Origin: Topomyia yanbarensis
Lineage: Eukaryota > Arthropoda > Insecta > Diptera > Culicidae
Assembly: GCF_030247195.1 (NCBI RefSeq)
Contig: NC_080671.1
Coordinates: 16,690,843-16,754,842 of the forward strand
DNA length: 64,000 bases
Reading direction: 5' to 3'
Shown here: positions 21,031 to 33,310 of the stretch, one piece after another
Position numbering within the stretch: the stretch's first letter is position 1
Layout of the letters: each line of letters begins with the position of its first letter
Program-made: the position numbers and the translations under genes
Notes under the pieces: model-generated
Seen by the model: only the letters and a program-made list of their open reading frames with translations
Databases searched by the model: none
Told to the model about the DNA's origin: nothing

Positions 21031-23185
21031 GTCTCCATAACAACGTTTGCTACACTAATACTCGTTCTCTTCCCCGATGACTGTAAGGGCGTGGCCGGCG
21101 CTGTGATTGGTATTTAAAAGTTTACAACTATCGAAACTTGAGGATGGATAGCTACTTCCATGTCCCATTCGTTGATTCTCTGTGCAATTTCGCTTGTTCT
21201 GGTCAATCACGGTGTTGCAACTACGAATTGTATCGTCATCATGCTCATGCTCATACGAGAGTAACTATATTAGTTTCACTAATTGTTCTTCAAGTTCAGG
21301 GTTACTAAAGAGAATCTCAGAAACTGCCTCGATGCCAAGGCATAGGATTGTTGAAAATCAGAAATGAAATCTTAATCATACTTAAACTTTACGGACAGAA
21401 AACGTACTTTTCTATGCCTTACACTACGACAACGATGCTAATTGCGACTGTACCATGAGAACACGTAAGTGCATTTCTGAGGATACACATTAGGTACATA
21501 TTGCTGTCAGCAAAGATCACACGAGTGTGTACTATAATTTTGATAGTTTTCAAATCATATCATATTGCATTTACCACTAACAACAGGGAGAAACCACCAG
21601 GATTGAAACGACTTAGACAGGAGAAGTGAAAAGGCCAACTTATTGTTGCTAACATTGCGTGGACACCCCCCACCTCGAAATTTTCCAAAAATAAATTAAA
21701 GAAAAAAAATCATGTGTTCGAAGACTCGAAACAAATTTGTAGCTCTTTTGGTTTGAGTAAACTAATGAGAAAATGTTGAAGAAGACGACTTTTGCCCGAG
21801 ACAGTGCGAAGCGAACGTACATAGTCTGCAAATCAAAAGAAACTGCTACCTTAATACTTGCGCCGTGGTGATATGACGAGAGGAGTGTGTCGCAGAAGCA
21901 AGAAATGGTACCACGCCCCGACCACATACGGTTGATTTTGTCTTCCGGCCTCTTCGCTTTTATATCAGGCAAAGCAACAAATTTGCTCAGGCGAAATTGT
22001 TCATTTTGCATGACAACGTAAAACACGTGATCATGTGTGTGAGTAAATCAACGTTCGACTACAAAAAAATGATACCACTTACTTGCACTGTGGTCAATAA
22101 AAGATTCATGTCACATTTTGAAGAAATTGTATTCAACGCAAAGAGCACATGTGGAGAGAGTCTAGATGGATGGACCAATTCTCTCCTATAAACCTTAATG
22201 CGATAATATCATTACACAGATAATTCCTTGAACATTCATAGTCACCTAAACCATTACACGAACCAGAAACAATTGCCATATTGTGGCACATTTTCAGGTA
22301 ATATTGGTAATGGCAAAACATGCGTCAAGTGCCTCCAATTCAATCGCCAGTACAATCATTGAGGCAATTAACACCCACGAGTCATAAGAGTTAAGAGGCA
22401 AGGCATAAATCAGATGTTCGTGAACATGAAGACAGCAACCATGATGATGCCACGGAAGTGTACGAGATGATAATGAACGACCTCCAAGGCGCAGTTGGTG
22501 AGGAAATTTCCCCGCCTCGTAAACAAGTTTCCGCATGTAATGGCTATTCGCTCCCGTAAGATCTGCTGGACAAGCATCAAAACTCGTTTTATTAATTTTA
22601 TTGTGCTATATGAGCAAGAAACAAGCTGGACATGAAAGGGTTAACAATGGATAATAAAACAGTGTTAAAATAAACTGTGAAAAAACCGTAAAACAACGGT
22701 TAACTGCGATGCGAGTTCACTTATTCACGAAATACATACACCGGTGTATTATTAATTTTATGGATATGAAGAAACGCACACAGTAGTAATAGGTTATTTG
22801 CCCGTTTTTTTTTAATTGGATGCCAATTACTGTTAATCAATCAATCATAATGAACTTATGGTTGCAACCTGCAGCAGCATTTTAGTCCCTTTCTATGGTT
22901 TTCAATTCACTGCCAACATAAGTTTGAAAACGACATGACGACTAGATATAAATAAGCAAGCATGGAGAGCGACTAAAATGTTGTGACTGGTTGAATCTAT
23001 AAGTCAAAAAATTGGAATTATCGTTTTGATTTCATGTCTACAGAATGTGATAGTTTCTCGTTCTATTATTCCTTATCGTAAAACGAGAGATGATGAGAAA
23101 TCATGAAGAGAAGAGAGGAAAAAATCAATCAATCGAAATCGACTCAAGAGCGCCCCTTCTATCTTTCCTATACACTCAACATGTT
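21031..23185. other. No recognisable gene
   Basis: No frame is convincing. The longest (21,649-22,026, minus strand, 125 codons) resembles no family and lacks signal peptide, membrane or zinc-binding patterns. Sequence is mixed in composition. CACCGGTG-type words recur near 22,740, echoing the nearby MITE. This may be single-copy host DNA. Confidence 0.35.
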
Positions 23186-23194
23186 TGAAGCGAC

Positions 23195-23683
23195 TGGTAC
23201 GACGGCGAATGCGAGCAGTTAGTCGAAGAGAAGAATGCAGCATGGGCGAGAATGCTGCAACACCGCACGAGGGCGAACGAGGCGCGATATAAACAGGCAC
23301 GGAACCGACAGAACTCGGTTTGCCGGACCAAAAAGCGCCAGCAGGAAGACTGAGATCGCGAAGCGATGGAGCAGTTGTACCGCGCTAAAGACACACGGAA
23401 ATTCTACGAGAAGTTGAACCGCTCGCGCAGGGGCCACGTACCACAGGCCGACATGTGCAGAGATACAAACGGGAATCTTCTCACGGACCAGTGTGAGGTG
23501 ATCCAGAGGTGGCCGCAGCACTACGAAGAACACCTGAACGGCGATGCAGCAGACGACGAGGATGGCACGGTAACGCACCTGGGAGCACGCGCGGAAGACA
23601 TTACACTACCGGCTCCGGATCTCCAAGAAATCCAGGAGGAGATTAGCCGGCTCAAAAATAATAAAGGCGCTGAAAGGGGTTGA
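23195..23683 (+). pseudogene. RTE ORF2 linker between endonuclease and RT (broken)
   Basis: The frame reads WYDGECEQLVEEKNAAW at 23,195, then a Lys/Arg-rich helical linker, then a TGA at 23,351-23,353 where the surrounding reading (QQED*DREAMEQL) is otherwise continuous. It continues through an acidic stretch to SRLKNNKGAERG and a stop at 23,683. An indel near 23,665-23,678 moves the true reading into the frame of the next feature, where VDQIPSELLKHGG continues the usual RTE pattern. The frame shows no endonuclease motifs, in line with truncation. Confidence 0.8.
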
Positions 23684-23744
23684 CCAAATACCAAGCGAGC
23701 TACTAAAACACGGTGGCGAGCCACTGGCTAAAGCGCTGCACTGG

Positions 23745-25145
23745 GTGATTACCAAGATTTGGGAGGAGGAGATTTTACCGGAGGAGTGGATGGAAGGTGT
23801 CGTGTGTCCTATCTACAAAAAGGGCGACAAGCTGGATTGCTGTAATTACCGAGCAATCACCCTGCTGAACGCCGCCTACAAGGTACTCTCCCAAATACTA
23901 TGCCGTCGACTATCACCAATTGCAAGAGAGTTCGTGGGGCAGTACCAGGCGGGTTTCATGAGCGAACGATCTACCACGGACCAGGTGTTCGCTCTTCGTC
24001 AAGTACTGCAGAAATGCCGCGAGTACAATGTGCCCACACATCATTTGTTCATCGACTTCAAAGCCGCATACGACACTATCGATCGAGATCAGCTATGGCA
24101 GATTATGCACGAGTACGGATTCCCGGACAAACTGACGCGATTAGTGAAGGCGACGATGGATCGGGTGATGTGCGTAGTACGTGTCTCAGGGACGCTCTTG
24201 AGTCCCTTCGAATCACGCAGAGGGTTACGGCAAGGTGATGGTCTCTCGTGTCTGTTATTCAACATCGCGCTGGAAGGTGTAATAAGAAGAGCAGGGATCG
24301 ACACGAGTGGTACGATTTTCACAAAGTCCGTTCAGCTACTTGGCTTCGCCGATGACGTTGATATTATTGCACGAAACTTTGAGAAGATGGAGGAAGCCTA
24401 CATCAGACTGAAAAGAGAAGCCAAGCGCGTCGGACTTGCCATCAACACGTCGAAGACAAAGTACATGATAGGAAGAGGTTCACGACAAGAGAATGAGAAC
24501 CGCCCGCTTCGAATTTGCATCGGTGGCGACGAAATCGAGGTGGTTGAAGAGTTCGTGTACTTGGGTTCACTGGTGACCGCCGACAATGATACCAGCAGAG
24601 AGATTCGTAGACGCATCGTGGCAGGAAATCGTGCTTACTTTGGCCTCCGCAAGACACTTCGGTCGAACAGAGTTCGCCGTCGTACGAAGTTGACCATCTA
24701 CAAGACGCTGATTAGACCGGTAGTTCTCTACGGGCACGAGACCTGGACCATGCTCGTGGAGGACCAACGCGCACTTGGTGTCTTCGAACGGAAAGTGCTG
24801 CGTACCATCTACGGTGGAGTGCAGATGGAAGACGGCACATGGAGATGGCGAATAAACCATGAGTTGCATCAGCTGTTGGGGGAGCCGCCCATCTGTCATA
24901 CCGCGAAAATCGGACGGCTACGGTGGGCCGGGCACGTAGCCAGAATGTCGGACAATAGCCCGGTGAAAACGGTTCTCAATTGCAATCCGACCGGTACAAG
25001 AAGACGTGGCGCGCAGCGAGCACGATGGATCGACCAGGTGGAAGACGATTTGCGGACCCTTCGCTGCGTGGCTGGCGACGCACGGCCATGGACCGAGTGG
25101 AATGGAGGAATCTTTTGTATACGGCACAGGCCACTTCGGCATTAA
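23745..25145 (+). CDS. RTE-clade reverse transcriptase, partial ORF2
   Basis: This is the RNA-dependent DNA polymerase that performs target-primed reverse transcription of the element. The frame is open from about 23,679; 23,745 is only the first Met, not a genuine start. Visible motifs in order: fingers with CNYRAITLLNAAYKVLSQIL (residues ~30-55); motif A LFIDFKAAYDTID with the catalytic Asp (~100); motif B RRGLRQGDGLSCLLFN (~160-175); motif C LGFADDVDII with the paired Asp (~200); thumb KRVGLAINTSKTKYM; and the RTE C-terminal domain with LIRPVVLYG, FERKVLRTIYGG and RLRWAGHVARM. All core catalytic residues are present. The last ~20 codons are out of frame: after LRTLR the usual ending (DRVEWRNLLYTAQA) is in another frame and stops at 25,151-25,153. 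Not expressible alone. Confidence 0.9.
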   Translation: MITKIWEEEILPEEWMEGVVCPIYKKGDKLDCCNYRAITLLNAAYKVLSQILCRRLSPIAREFVGQYQAGFMSERSTTDQVFALRQVLQKCREYNVPTHHLFIDFKAAYDTIDRDQLWQIMHEYGFPDKLTRLVKATMDRVMCVVRVSGTLLSPFESRRGLRQGDGLSCLLFNIALEGVIRRAGIDTSGTIFTKSVQLLGFADDVDIIARNFEKMEEAYIRLKREAKRVGLAINTSKTKYMIGRGSRQENENRPLRICIGGDEIEVVEEFVYLGSLVTADNDTSREIRRRIVAGNRAYFGLRKTLRSNRVRRRTKLTIYKTLIRPVVLYGHETWTMLVEDQRALGVFERKVLRTIYGGVQMEDGTWRWRINHELHQLLGEPPICHTAKIGRLRWAGHVARMSDNSPVKTVLNCNPTGTRRRGAQRARWIDQVEDDLRTLRCVAGDARPWTEWNGGIFCIRHRPLRH

Positions 25146-25169
25146 TCTGTTAATAAATAAATAAATGTT

Positions 25170-26373
25170 TGCTTTCGGGATTGCGATTTCGGTTTGAATA
25201 AAACAACATTTTTGAAAGCTCTGTACGTCTTCACTATTTGTACGACTTCAATGCATTGTTGAAATTGTTACGCTCATTCAGATTTACGGTTTATAGTTAT
25301 TCTGGTGGGGTAATCAACGATACATTCAACAAATTCAACGTAAATTAGAAGACAACAGATCATATATTAGTATAAAGTGATTTTCTCTCGATTTGTGTAC
25401 AATTTCTTGGCAGTTTCCTTCAGTATCGGTTATACCGGGCAATTTTCTTAAATAAATCACATCATTGAAATACCAAAAGTCCACGAATCCCGAAATAAAT
25501 AATTTGGTGGGATACCTAGAAAGCTTGATTTGCTTAAAATATGATTTGTTTAATCTAGGAAATTTTATCAAGTCCCAACGGTTTCGCAGGACTGTTCAAA
25601 GTCGATATAACTAAAGTACTTATTCTTGTTTTGTACAAAAATTTGTCGTCCTTGTTCACATCTTTAGAAAACACCGGGAATATGACAATGGAAATTACTG
25701 GTTTCGTTTGGTCATTATTTAAGGGTTCTAGTAATTATTCTGAGCTAGAAAAATCCCTCTGCTACATTTTTAATTAGCGAATTCAGTAATATTAATAGTA
25801 GTTATTAAAAAAAGGATCCGTGAAGGAATCTGAATATTTAAAAAAAAATTGTCTGACAATATTACCGAACATATTGCATGAAAGAACACAGTAGTCTTTA
25901 ATGTAATAAAGCAAAGCACTACATTCCATAAAGAAACTAAACCTTTTGTTTCAACAGACTTCGCAGCCGATTCTTAATATACAGGACAATTGCAGGCCTA
26001 GTGCTACTGATCGCTTAGAATCTTTCTTGGCTAGGCCTCCAACATACGACCAGTTCCTTATGAAACCATCGCCTGACCCTCTGATCCGCCAGGACAGGGT
26101 TTGTGTTGAATATAGTTTTGAAAATTGAACGACATTAGCCTTATTTGAAAATTTTCTGGATATTTCATTAGCGTCTTCCACACCTTGTAAATATGTAATA
26201 TAGAATACCTTGGATTTTCTAATATCATCAGGTATTGTCATATTCGGTAAGCCCATAAATAGTTTTAACTTTTGAATTTAAATTGTTGTTACTAGAATGA
26301 ATAGTAACTTGTAACTAAATAATAAAAATCAATCTTCTGAAAAAGAAGATCTCTTTCGCATACATACTGAAGT
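25170..26373. other. AT-rich stretch without a supported gene
   Basis: The only frame of note is antisense, 25,951-26,256 (101 codons, beginning MGLPNMTIPDDIRKSKVFYI). Its composition looks more protein-like than its neighbours, but no catalytic motif, zinc finger or signal peptide is visible and I cannot name a family. The opposite strand over the same interval is also open for 60 codons. Confidence 0.3.
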
Positions 26374-26623
26374 TGGTCGGTGTTAAGTCAGACCGGACTA
26401 AGTCGTTAAACATAAAAAAATGAGATAATGATAGCATTGAATAAAGAATATCGTCAGCTACATTCGACTTTTGCCATATTTTAAATATGCAGCAATAAAC
26501 AAGAAATTTGGCAACAATTAATTTCCAATCATAATGTAAAGGATGCTGCGATTCAAACTTTAAACTCGTTTTTCTCGAAATCAATATTTTGTCACTTAGT
26601 CCGGTCTGACTTAACATCGACCA
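26374..26623. mobile_element. 250-bp MITE with 30-bp inverted ends
   Basis: The left end TGGTCGGTGTTAAGTCAGAC (continuing CGGACTAAGT, 26,374-26,403) matches the complement of 26,594-26,623 with one mismatch. The interior is AT-rich with no coding capacity. A single end of the same family, including ~40 bp of adjoining interior, is present at 46,697-46,768, so this is a repeated family. Target duplication could not be read. Confidence 0.75.
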
Positions 26624-26629
26624 GTTCAT

Positions 26630-29600
26630 TATGCAATGAATTTAACACTATTCCGAATTCGGTGAAAACACTTCACTAAAATTTGTTTATACCCTAAGTA
26701 GGTGTCTCAATTTATTGTTATTGAATATTGTTCGATCTGGTTTAACTAGAGCTCCTGCGCCACGGAGCAGCAGAATCCCAACACTAATCCTTCAATTGTC
26801 AGAAAGTGCTAGATGTTTATATAATATAAAGATTCATTATCATTATAAAATATCATATTTCTGGACTCTTGCCTCTCTCGAAAGTGTCGACGCTTAAATC
26901 TTGTTGATATTCCAGCCATCCTACATAAATAAACACGGCTTTGTTTTCTATTTTATCGCAGTTTCTTGATCCCTGCCTTAATTCATTCAATGAAGATCAA
27001 CCTCGAAGACGAACTTGGCATAATGTTTTCACTTCGGCTTACGAAGCCAAAACACCACAACCCATTTAATAGCTACTTATTATGTCCCTCCCGCTGTCGA
27101 AGATGAAGAGCAATCCTGCTGTGCCATCGATTAGACCAAACAGGGTCTAAGCACGGGGGCCCCAACTACACTACGCGCAGTAATCCGCTTGGGAAACTAT
27201 AGAACCTGCGCTTTCACAGAAGTATCGGACGACCGTCATTGCCGTCGTCAGTCCTCAGTCGCTCATTATTACAGTAGGTAATCACCGATTGGATGCGACC
27301 ACTCAGAAGCGGATCACGTTCAACGATAGATGAATATCGTCGCTGCTGTGGAGCGAAATGGAAAGAATGTGCTAATCCTACAGCAATAGCTATGTCGATG
27401 ACGGAGCAGATTCTTTCCTAACACCGATCGCGGCAGGTAATTACCGATGACCTAGTAAAACACACCCAACCGAGTGAAGACCATAAAGCGTAACAAGTGA
27501 TGAGTCTGAAGATGTGACTCCGATTCCCATGGGGCGGAGATAGTTCTTGCTCTCTTTCTTCGGGGGCCTGGGAAGCATTTGTCGCTACAGAAACGATGGA
27601 CAACAATGCGCTGGAATTTGCAAATACCGCGGACATCGTCAACATCATCATTAGCCCCGCAGGTCACAATTACTATTGGAACAGGCGAACCCAGTTCATG
27701 GTGAATCTGGCCATTTACGGTCTTTATGCAAACAAACAATAAACGACAATGTATAGTACCAGCTCAGAAACGACGCGACTCGATGATTCACGCGCGAAAT
27801 TAATAAGTTAATTGATGATGGTGGACGGTAGCGGAATGCAACTTTTTGCTCGGTGTAATGATAGACTCATCTCTTTTGATATGATTTAATTACGCAAATG
27901 ATGTCGGAGAGACCCAGCCAGCAGAAGACAAATGTATTCATGCAGTGAAAAGCGTCTTCATCGGGATTGCGCCAATGCATGGTGGCAGAGGATAAGTGTA
28001 CCTGGTTGACACAGGCCGGAGGTCAATAATGATGATGTTGATGGTAATGATGATGAGTCTCTTTATGCTTTATGATATTGTAGCTAAAGTAGCGCCACTT
28101 GTAAATTGTTGGCAAAGCTTGCGAATCTGAAATCTGAACAAGTTTCAGATGATTGGCTGAGCTACTGGCAGGGAATGGTACCCAATTGTTCGGGTTGGAA
28201 CCTTGCCGATGGCGGTTAGATTGTGCAAAGGCAATTTGAAACAGTTGTGGGGTTTAAGGCGGGAGTACTGTATAAATCGCCTAGCGCAATGCTATGACTG
28301 ATAACAATTGAGACAGATTGGAGACGAAATATGTTACTGCCATGGCTCCCTATTTCCGCGATCATGTAATAGTTCAAGAATATTGACATATTAAATGTTA
28401 GATACGTTTACATCACTTTTCGGTTCGTGAGCATAATTTATTCTAGTTTTAAATTTTGAAAAAATAGTTGAGGTTTACAACGATGATAATTTTTGAATAA
28501 TAACCGGAATTCATTCAGGCTGTGAATTGAAATGTAACACATGTGTCTGCTTCTTAAACATTGAATTAAATCAAGTTTGTGAAGTCGGGAATTTGTAGCT
28601 TAGCGTGTCTTCCCATAATTTCCGCGATCAAAAGGAAAGGAAAGAAGAATTGAATGCGTGGGAAAGATAAGGGCACTAAAACAAACAGTAGTTCGAATCG
28701 CCTGCGAGAAAGCCTATAGCTCTTTGCCAAACTGGATTAGAAGCATTAGTATATTACTTTGTTTTAGTTGTCTAAGCACAGTTTCGTCTATATAGGAGTA
28801 AGCAAATGCTCAAAAACGCAATCATGTGACTTCTGGGCATATCAATTAATTCCATAGGCGGATTAACAAAGATCACATGAAAATAACTCATCGCCTGCGA
28901 AATGTAGTTATGTGACAAAATAGATTGCAGTGGTCGGTTAAAGCCCTGATCAGCATTCTGCAGTGGTGTTGCAAAAAGTGTGAGAGGTTCTGGTTTTTTT
29001 TTAAAAAGCTTTTGGTTTGTAGGTTTGTAGACTTCGCCAATAATTATAGTGCTGGGATGAAACCCAACACCGGATCTTTTTTTTATCCAACTCGTCGAAA
29101 TTGTCAGATCAGGTTAAGAACTCAATCTCTGCCTCTGGCTTATTAGTAAGATCATTCATTCTCAGTAGTATCAGAAAGCCAGGGAACCGAAACGGAGTTG
29201 ATAGTTTTAACAATAATGATTTTTTTAATTTGAACTAGTCATGCGATCACTAGCTTAAAATGTGAGTTGTTCCAACTTGATTACAGCCAAGCTATAGGAG
29301 CAAAAGTGTATAATATTGTCAAACAAATCTTCCTTAATAGTCGATTGTATACCTCACACAATTGTAAAATCACAATTATTTTTTCTATCAAATTGTGGGA
29401 ATCGACTACTGATTCACCACCATACATTGTTAAGACCAATACAAAACTGATTCAAAGATCACTTCGTTAAAAGTTTTATAACTACTCCTAACAACGTTGG
29501 GTTGAATTGCAGTCTTCGACAATATTGTAAAAAAATCATCTTTCTTGTATTGCTTCTAGTGATTTTTCTAGTGCATGTAATGTGACAATTCAAACTACTC

Positions 29601-29985
29601 GTTTTTTCCAAAAATTAAACAAAAAATATCGCAAAATACCATACAAACTTAAAGCGCGGTTGGTTCTAGTAGAAAAAGAAATCGTTTTAGGGTTGTCAGG
29701 TAGTCTTCTCTTCAACTAGGTATTGACGAAACTCGATGCATGTGTCTTTATCTACGATGAAAATTATGTCAAAGCCTTATGTTCTATAAGGTATCTGCTT
29801 GCGGCAAAGTTCTTGGTCGATTAAAGTTTGTTTTCGCGTATAAGTTTTCAAAAAAGATTATGGTTTGGCAAGGGAACTGCTACTATGGCAAGAAAAGTTT
29901 TTTTTAACGAATGAAACTATTGTATCGAAAGTATATGAAAGGGATTCTATCCTACATTAAGTTCCATTACAATCCAGCTACGTGG
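26630..29985. other. No recognisable gene
   Basis: Several short frames occur but none has a domain. The stretch 27,000-28,300 is less AT-rich and not obviously repetitive; ATGATG-type runs occur near 28,028-28,058. From 28,300 on it becomes AT-rich again. The 71-codon frame at 29,911-30,126 directly precedes the BEL pol relic and may contain degraded gag/pol sequence, but that cannot be shown. Confidence 0.35.
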
Positions 29986-29989
29986 GATG

Positions 29990-32700
29990 AAGAAATGGTG
30001 GGAGCAGCTAGCCAAGACCGTGATCTAAACGAACAATCGGCAGAGACCCACGCAATGAAAAAAGGACTACGATTGAAAACATGGAACAAGGAACTTCAGG
30101 TCACTTGGCTACCTGGGTTCGACTGAATCCTGCACGACGAAGCTGCCTGCAAGGAACACTTTCGTCGCACGGTAAGCCGCAACGCTGAAGGTCGATACGT
30201 AGTTCGACTGCCACTGGAGCAGGACTGTGCTGTCTAGCCTCGTCGATAACTGTCGCATCGCTCTGCATCGTTTACATCAGCTAGAAGATCGCCTCGTCTG
30301 CAATCCTAACTTGCATCAACAGTGCGTAACTGACTACGAAATTCCTCCGATTCCATACTACCATCTTCCGCATCACAATGTAGTACGCGAAGATAGCACA
30401 ACGACCAAACTGAGAATAGTTTTTGACGCATCGTGTAAACTTCAGTGAATCGACACTCCGATGGAAACCTTCCAATTGAAGAATGTAACGTACGGAACAG
30501 CAAGACATACATTGCAACGGGAGTTCTTTAGCAACTAGCCGACGACGAAAGCAAGGAATTTCCCGAAGCAGCTGAAGTCCTACGTGGGGATTTTTACGTC
30601 GGCGATCTGTACTCTGGTGGATGCAACGCGGAAGAAACAACTGCGACGCCCTATTATCCAAGGGTATAATCGAGCACCGCAAATGAGCATCCAACGGCTT
30701 GTTCGTACTGGAGAATATCCCACCTGAAAATCGTGCTGTACAAGGGACAGTCGACCTAGACCAAGATCCATGCATCAAAACGCTTGGTCCGCACTGGGAA
30801 CCGTCCACCGACAAGCTCCGCTACAAAATTCAGCTTCCGCCGTAGAAGACAGACGCACCGCTTACGAAACGCATCACATTACGCGTTTGTTTCATTCGCT
30901 CGGACTTGTCGGACCCATCATTACATCCGTCTGAACATTTATGCAGATTCTCTGGACCTTGAAGGAACGCTGGCTATCAATCGAGACTCCCTCGGCTGAA
31001 CGATTTGCACATCGACCGTTGCATTCTCCTTGCCAATCTCGTAACACGCATTCCCACCCTATGCCCACCCGGTAGATTCTTCGGGTTCGGTCAAGGTTTC
31101 TCTGCTGACTGCCAAATCGAAGGCCGCGCCCCTGACAAAATAGAGCATTCCGTGACTAGATGTCTGCGGTGCGCTTCTGACAGCTGAACTCTACAAGAAA
31201 TGTGATGTCATCGCTCCAAATACTGGCAGTAACGTTCTTTTGGGTCGATTTGACAACGTTCGTGGCCAATCGAGTCTCCAGGATCTGGACTGCCACGCAA
31301 AACTGTTCTTGGAACCACGCTGCAGGCAAGCAAACCCTAGCAGACCACATTTCCACGAAAATACCGACAGAAACACTTATCCGATGTGATATCTGGTAGC
31401 AGGGGTCGCATTGGCTGCAGAATGACCAAAGCGACTGGCCTATACAACGGCACGATGACGTTTAGTATTCCGAAGTTCTCGTAGAGGCACGAAAGGCATT
31501 GGCAGCAGTGGTTTCGAGCAACGTCGAACTATCATTCGTCGACGAATTCGTCAAAAATTTCTCCAACTTCCAGCATAAGGTCCGCTTATTGTCGACGGTT
31601 TCTTCAGGACTATCAAAAAACTTCAACAGCACAAGCAAAATCAGCACACCTCACAGTTGACGAGTGGAAAGAAGCAGAAACGGCGATCATCCGACCGCTT
31701 TTGAAACGAGTTCAAGGCCCTTCAACGGGTGAAACCAGTAACCCCGAAATCTCGCATCCGTTGGTTTAATCTTTTCATAGGCTCAGATCAGCTGATTCGT
31801 ATTCGCGGAAGGCTTGGAAAGGCCGATTAACAGCAAACACCAGATTCTTCTTTCGGCTTCGCATCGCTTCTGCGTCCTACTCGTTCGCTATTTCCACAAG
31901 ATCTATAACCTACAAGCAGCACCCCAACTTCTGCTCAACCTTCTTCACTTACGATACTGGATTACTGGGGGGCAGAATTTTGGTCCAACGAACAGTTCAC
32001 AAATGTGTAATTTGCATTTGAGCACGTCCCAAAGTGCTTGAACACTTCAGCTTGAGCACGTGGTTGAACTTCCCTCAGCTCGACCATTCTTATCGACCGT
32101 CGGCGTCGACTACTGGAGAACGGTTATTTTAAAACCACCCCATCGACGAGCTGCACCCACCCACTGGTGAGAGACCTAAGCGAAGCCAAATTTATCAAAA
32201 CATTTCACAGGTTCGTCTCCCGACGCGGATTGTGCACCAAAATCTACAGCGACAACGGCCGCAATTTCGTAGGAGCAGCCAACGAACTTCGTCAAATTAT
32301 TAGAAATCCATTAGCATTTGAACTCTCCAAGAGTTTCGCATTTTGGTGGCCTATAGGAGGCCGCGGTAGCATCCATTCAAAAACATTTCATTCGAGTGCT
32401 TGGGACACACAGACGCTACCCTACAACTCGATGAAAACCCTGCTGGCGCAAATTGAATGTTGCCACAATTCACGCAATTTTGTGCCGCTATCAGATGATT
32501 CAAGCGATTTGGTGGCGTTTACCCCAGATTACTTCATCACTGGTGCTGCTTCGAAGTCTGTCGATTTCACCGAGATTCCCTTAAATTGGTTAGTCCAAAG
32601 GAAACCCACCTGTATAAAATGAACACTTTCTAGTTTCGCAAGCAGGGAATGTCTCTCGTGAGTATTTGATCGCCGAGCACATCTTCAGTTTTGCTGGCAC
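29990..32700 (+). pseudogene. Decayed BEL/Pao retrotransposon pol
   Basis: Recognisable pol fragments follow one another in the right order but in changing frames. They are EGRYVVRLPL (~30,195); YYHLPHHNVVREDSTTTKLR and VFDAS (~30,355-30,435, RT fingers); a gap; QLADDESKEFPEAAEVL then FYVGDLYSGG (~30,535-30,640, RT motif C); LGLVGPIITS with MQILWTLK (~30,900-30,965); CGALLTAELYKK (~31,165, RNase H); WNHAAGKQTLADHIS (~31,310); and an integrase core with KIYSDNGRNFVGAANELRQ (~32,235) and IECCHNSR (~32,455). The RT palm around motif A is deleted between about 30,440 and 30,495. Motif C reads YVGD instead of YVDD. Many stops are present and no LTR was found. A long-dead copy. Confidence 0.85.
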
Positions 32701-32759
32701 GCGTTTCTTGCTATACCAACGAAGGTTTTGAGCTATTTTTGGAGAAATTTGCAATCTTC

Positions 32760-33310
32760 AATTGGGTGGATGAGACGATATATTTAGACATTGACTGCGA
32801 CGGACCGACGAGGAGTCTTCAGCACTAAATACATGTCATTGAAATAATGCAGAAACAGCAACGGTCCTAAATAACTTCCCTGGACTATTCCTAACGTAGT
32901 ATTGAATGTGGATGCCTAGAAATTTTCTGTGACATCCATTATCTCTCTGTTTGTGAGCTAGGATCGAAATAGCTGCAAAAAGTACCGTTGATTTCAAAAT
33001 TCTCCATTTGAAGGATTGTTAAGTCGCAGTTCACTCTACCGAAGGCGACTGATAGGTCGATGCTAATAATATCAGTTTGAGCGTTGCGGTCCATACTCCT
33101 TGTTATGTAGGTTGTTAGACGAAGAAATTTAGTCGTTATTCAACATCCAGACGTGAAGCCAGATTGCATGGAGCCTGAAGAGTTTCCATTATCACCAACT
33201 CGAGACAGCGCTCAATGCAGTAATTCCACGATAGCTATTAATGCTTATTTTCGTTCTTATGAACCGGAAACATGTTCAGGGTTTTCCAGCGGAGTGGAAA
33301 AATGCAACTG
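32760..33310 (-). pseudogene. Relic of a non-LTR reverse transcriptase (antisense)
   Basis: On the minus strand, fragments of a LINE RT appear in order: RWKTLNMFPVHKNENK (~33,280); then a degraded NYRGIT-like part; TTYITRSMDRNAQTDIISID and LSVAFGRVN (~33,110-33,020), which is motif A with the first Asp present but AFD changed to AFG; and QGSYLGPLLFLHYFNDMYLV (~32,885-32,830), motif B and beyond. Stops and shifts separate the pieces. The clade cannot be fixed from this much; Jockey/LOA-like wording is closest. It abuts the end of the BEL relic on the opposite strand. Confidence 0.75.

Larger units (their letters stand above)
23190..25166 (+). mobile_element. 5'-truncated RTE-clade non-LTR retrotransposon
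   Basis: A continuous stretch of RTE-type ORF2 starts abruptly near 23,190, after the endonuclease domain, and runs to the element's natural 3' end. That end is the tandem TAATAAATAAATAAAT at 25,151-25,166, the short-repeat 3' terminus typical of RTE elements. The reading passes through three frame segments (23,195-23,670; 23,679-~25,065; ~25,066-25,153), so at least two indels have occurred, plus one internal stop. Loss of the 5' part is the usual outcome of incomplete target-primed reverse transcription. Related to the JAM1-type RTE elements of Aedes by clade; exact family not determined. Confidence 0.9.
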
